Source: Syntrophobacter sp. SbD2 (GTDB taxonomy: Bacteria > Desulfobacterota > Syntrophobacteria > Syntrophobacterales > Syntrophobacteraceae). Taken from it: 6,653 nucleotides of DNA. The stretch lies in the NCBI GenBank assembly GCA_900290385.1, contig OMSV01000045.1, positions 1-6,653 of the forward strand, written 5' to 3'. Positions within the stretch are counted from its first letter, which is position 1. Each line of letters opens with the position of its first letter. Below the pieces are notes generated by a model. It did not search any database and had not been told where the DNA came from. It saw nothing but the letters and a program-made list of their open reading frames with translations. The position numbers and the translations under genes were made by a program. Of the stretch, positions 4,804 through 6,653 are shown in pieces.

Positions 4804-6653
4804 GTGTTCATACTGATTGGGTTTTCGCTAATATTCTTGATCCTTACAGGCGCTTTTGCAGCCTCTCGCAGGTGGAAAAGGCTGGAAGGCGCATATCCCC
4901 GTATTGTGCTCACCGGCGGCGGAACGGGCGGCCATGTCAACCCGGCGCTGGCCATCGCAGAGGGCATAAAATCGCGTGATCCTGAAACGCGCTTTCTTTA
5001 CATCGGTGTAAAAAATAAGGCCGAAAGCGTAATCGTTAACAAAGCTGGATATGAGCTTCGGTTTGTCTCGTCCGAGGGATATCCGGGCATTCGTCCGTCT
5101 TTTCGAACCTTGCGGTTTCTCTTTAAGCTAGGCCTGGGAATCGCTCAATCCATCATTGTTCTCATTGAGTTTGCTCCAAAGTGGGTAATTGCTACCGGGG
5201 GCTATGTGAGCGCGCCCGTCGTTATCGCTGCCATTGTATTGAAAAAACTCAAAATTGCTCGCGTGCAAATTTTGCTGCACGAGCAGAACAGCATTCCCGG
5301 CCAATTGAACGGTTTAATGGGAAGATGGGCTGACAAGGTGCTGCTTACGTTTCCCCAGACCCTTCGTTTTTTCCCGAACGCAACGGTTGCAGGCTATCCT
5401 ATACGCCACTCGATCGTTGCTATCCCACCCGAGCAGGCCAGAAAAGGGCTTTCCTTCGAAATCCCGCAGGGCCGGGATGTGATATTCGCTTTTGGAGGGT
5501 CCCAGGGAGCGCGGACGATAAATCGTGCAATAGTCGATGCGCTTCCTTTCCTTCTCGAGCACAGGGACCGGCTGTTCATAATACACGGCAGCGGTCTGGC
5601 CAGCTCTGTTGGATACGATGCGGCGGCGGACACGGAACGGCGGATAGAAAAAACTCTATCCCCGGAACAAAGGGGTTTGCTGGGGGAATTATATTACCGG
5701 CAGGACTATTTTCACAATATCGGCGATATTTACTCGGTAAGTTCGCTCATCGTTTGCAGAAGCGGTGCGGGAAGCCTAAACGAGATTTCACGCATTGGAA
5801 AACCCGCTCTATTGGTCCCGAAAGTCAATCTGCCGGGCGATCACCAGGTGATGAACGCCCGAGCCATGAAAAGCGCCGGGGCCGCCGAGGTGCTGTTCGA
5901 AGACACGGTTATGGAGAACGGAGAACTGCTGGAGAAGCTCGATGGGCGAGTTCTGGCGCAAAAGATTTTGTCTCTGCTTGAAAACCCGGCGCTGCTGGGG
6001 TTGATGGGTGAGAAGAGCAGGGATTTTATGAGGCGAAATGCCACCGAGCGGATATTGAGCGCAATCTATGGAGATATGCGCTTTATGGATGGCAACGGCC
6101 TTCAGGCGGCAGCTTTCAGAGACTTGGCGGGAAACGCCCGGCTCCTGCAAATGCTCTCCGCTGCGCATGGGCTGTTGGGGCGGGATTTCGACCCCGCTTC
6201 GGTGGTGGACGACCCGGACGACCTTGCCTATTACCGTCACAGGGCGCCGGGGCTGCTGAGCCGCAAAGGCTGGCAGGACCGCAACCTGGGTATCAAACTG
6301 ATAGGTCTTACGAAGTACAGAGAAAAAATCCCGACGCTGCTTACAATGCTCTCCGACAGAACCCCGGTAAGCAAAATAAAAAAACTTTTCGGAGGAGATT
6401 TCGAGCAAGTCGGGTTTATCCGCAGAAACATCGTCCAAGCACTTCAAGTTATGGACCACTTCGACCCTGATGTTGAAAAACATTTGCTTGCCGCCCTTGA
6501 GGACCCTTATTTCGAAGTACGAGTTCAGGCTTGCCGCAGCGCCGCTCATTTCGGTCCATTTTTGGTGGGAAAAAAATCATGGATAAACGGGATTGGCGGG
6601 TGTCTTGAAGATAATTGTTTCGAGGTTGTAATCGAGGCAGCCAGGGCCCTGGG
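4804..6653 (+). CDS. murG: Membrane-anchored MurG-type GlcNAc transferase fused to HEAT repeats (3' partial)
   Basis: MurG transfers GlcNAc from UDP-GlcNAc to lipid I to make lipid II on the inner face of the cytoplasmic membrane. The frame opens at GTG 4804, one codon after an in-frame TAA, with a GAGAAG about 9 bases upstream. It runs 616 codons without a stop to the window edge. Residues 3-20 form a hydrophobic segment followed by RRWKR, a likely membrane anchor with the enzyme inside. The MurG part spans about 33-418: TGGGTGGHVNPALA from residue 37, ATGGYVSAP (130-138), HEQNSIPG (159-166), AGYPIR (196-201), GGSQGA (231-236), HGSG (261-264), RSGAGSLNE (319-327) with the conserved Glu327, and DHQVMNA (346-352). 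MurG is normally about 360 residues with no anchor. After a linker, helical repeats start near 480 and become clear HEAT units, for example residues 557-583 and 597-616. Whether this is the cell's only MurG or a specialised paralog is unknown. Confidence 0.9.
   Translation, partial: MFILIGFSLIFLILTGAFAASRRWKRLEGAYPRIVLTGGGTGGHVNPALAIAEGIKSRDPETRFLYIGVKNKAESVIVNKAGYELRFVSSEGYPGIRPSFRTLRFLFKLGLGIAQSIIVLIEFAPKWVIATGGYVSAPVVIAAIVLKKLKIARVQILLHEQNSIPGQLNGLMGRWADKVLLTFPQTLRFFPNATVAGYPIRHSIVAIPPEQARKGLSFEIPQGRDVIFAFGGSQGARTINRAIVDALPFLLEHRDRLFIIHGSGLASSVGYDAAADTERRIEKTLSPEQRGLLGELYYRQDYFHNIGDIYSVSSLIVCRSGAGSLNEISRIGKPALLVPKVNLPGDHQVMNARAMKSAGAAEVLFEDTVMENGELLEKLDGRVLAQKILSLLENPALLGLMGEKSRDFMRRNATERILSAIYGDMRFMDGNGLQAAAFRDLAGNARLLQMLSAAHGLLGRDFDPASVVDDPDDLAYYRHRAPGLLSRKGWQDRNLGIKLIGLTKYREKIPTLLTMLSDRTPVSKIKKLFGGDFEQVGFIRRNIVQALQVMDHFDPDVEKHLLAALEDPYFEVRVQACRSAAHFGPFLVGKKSWINGIGGCLEDNCFEVVIEAARAL

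Noticed and set aside
5809..6549. 246-codon minus-strand ORF opposite the MurG-HEAT gene
   Set aside because: It is a shadow of the continuous plus-strand frame carrying the MurG C-terminal motifs and HEAT repeats.
1..6653. tRNA-Sec gene (selC) or another tRNA close to selD
   Set aside because: TTCGA-type T-loop sequences were checked by eye on both strands (for example 4785-4789 and 3393-3397) and none is flanked by a pairing T-stem or acceptor stem. A tRNAscan run would be needed to be certain.

Overview
The window looks like ordinary chromosomal DNA from an anaerobic, selenocysteine-using bacterium, most plausibly a deltaproteobacterium (Desulfobacterota). That placement is inference. It rests on a selenophosphate synthetase that carries an in-frame UGA with a SECIS-like hairpin, on intermediate GC content, and on long structured intergenic DNA. 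No phage, transposase, CRISPR array, rRNA or tRNA gene was found by eye.

Layout. The left half reads on the minus strand. Going in the direction of transcription it holds a short hotdog acyl-CoA thioesterase (3141 to 2707), selenophosphate synthetase selD (2377 to 1325, start corrected here) and a DusB-type tRNA-dihydrouridine synthase (1199 to 240). A weak plus-strand ORF (2527-2724) with a signal-peptide-like N-terminus lies between the thioesterase and selD. Upstream of the thioesterase is about 280 bp holding at least eight adjacent or overlapping perfect or near-perfect hairpins (3166-3442). Next comes a compact minus-strand unit: consensus promoter (3824-3851), strong ribosome binding site, a 38-codon gene (3764-3648) and an intrinsic terminator (3574-3535).

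The right half reads on the plus strand. It holds a stand-alone YrdC/Sua5-domain protein (tsaC type, 4044-4754). After 49 bp follows a MurG-family glycosyltransferase starting at a GTG (4804) and still open at the window edge. It has an N-terminal membrane anchor and a C-terminal HEAT-repeat domain fused to the enzyme.

How the genes relate. Two proteins act on tRNA: Dus makes dihydrouridine and TsaC starts t6A synthesis. SelD supplies selenophosphate for Sec-tRNA and possibly for 2-selenouridine. MurG makes lipid II. These are housekeeping functions and I see no single pathway linking them. The points most worth a second look are the selenocysteine SelD, which plain ORF calling truncates by 27 residues, the isolated 38-residue peptide gene, the membrane-anchored MurG-HEAT fusion, and the hairpin array.
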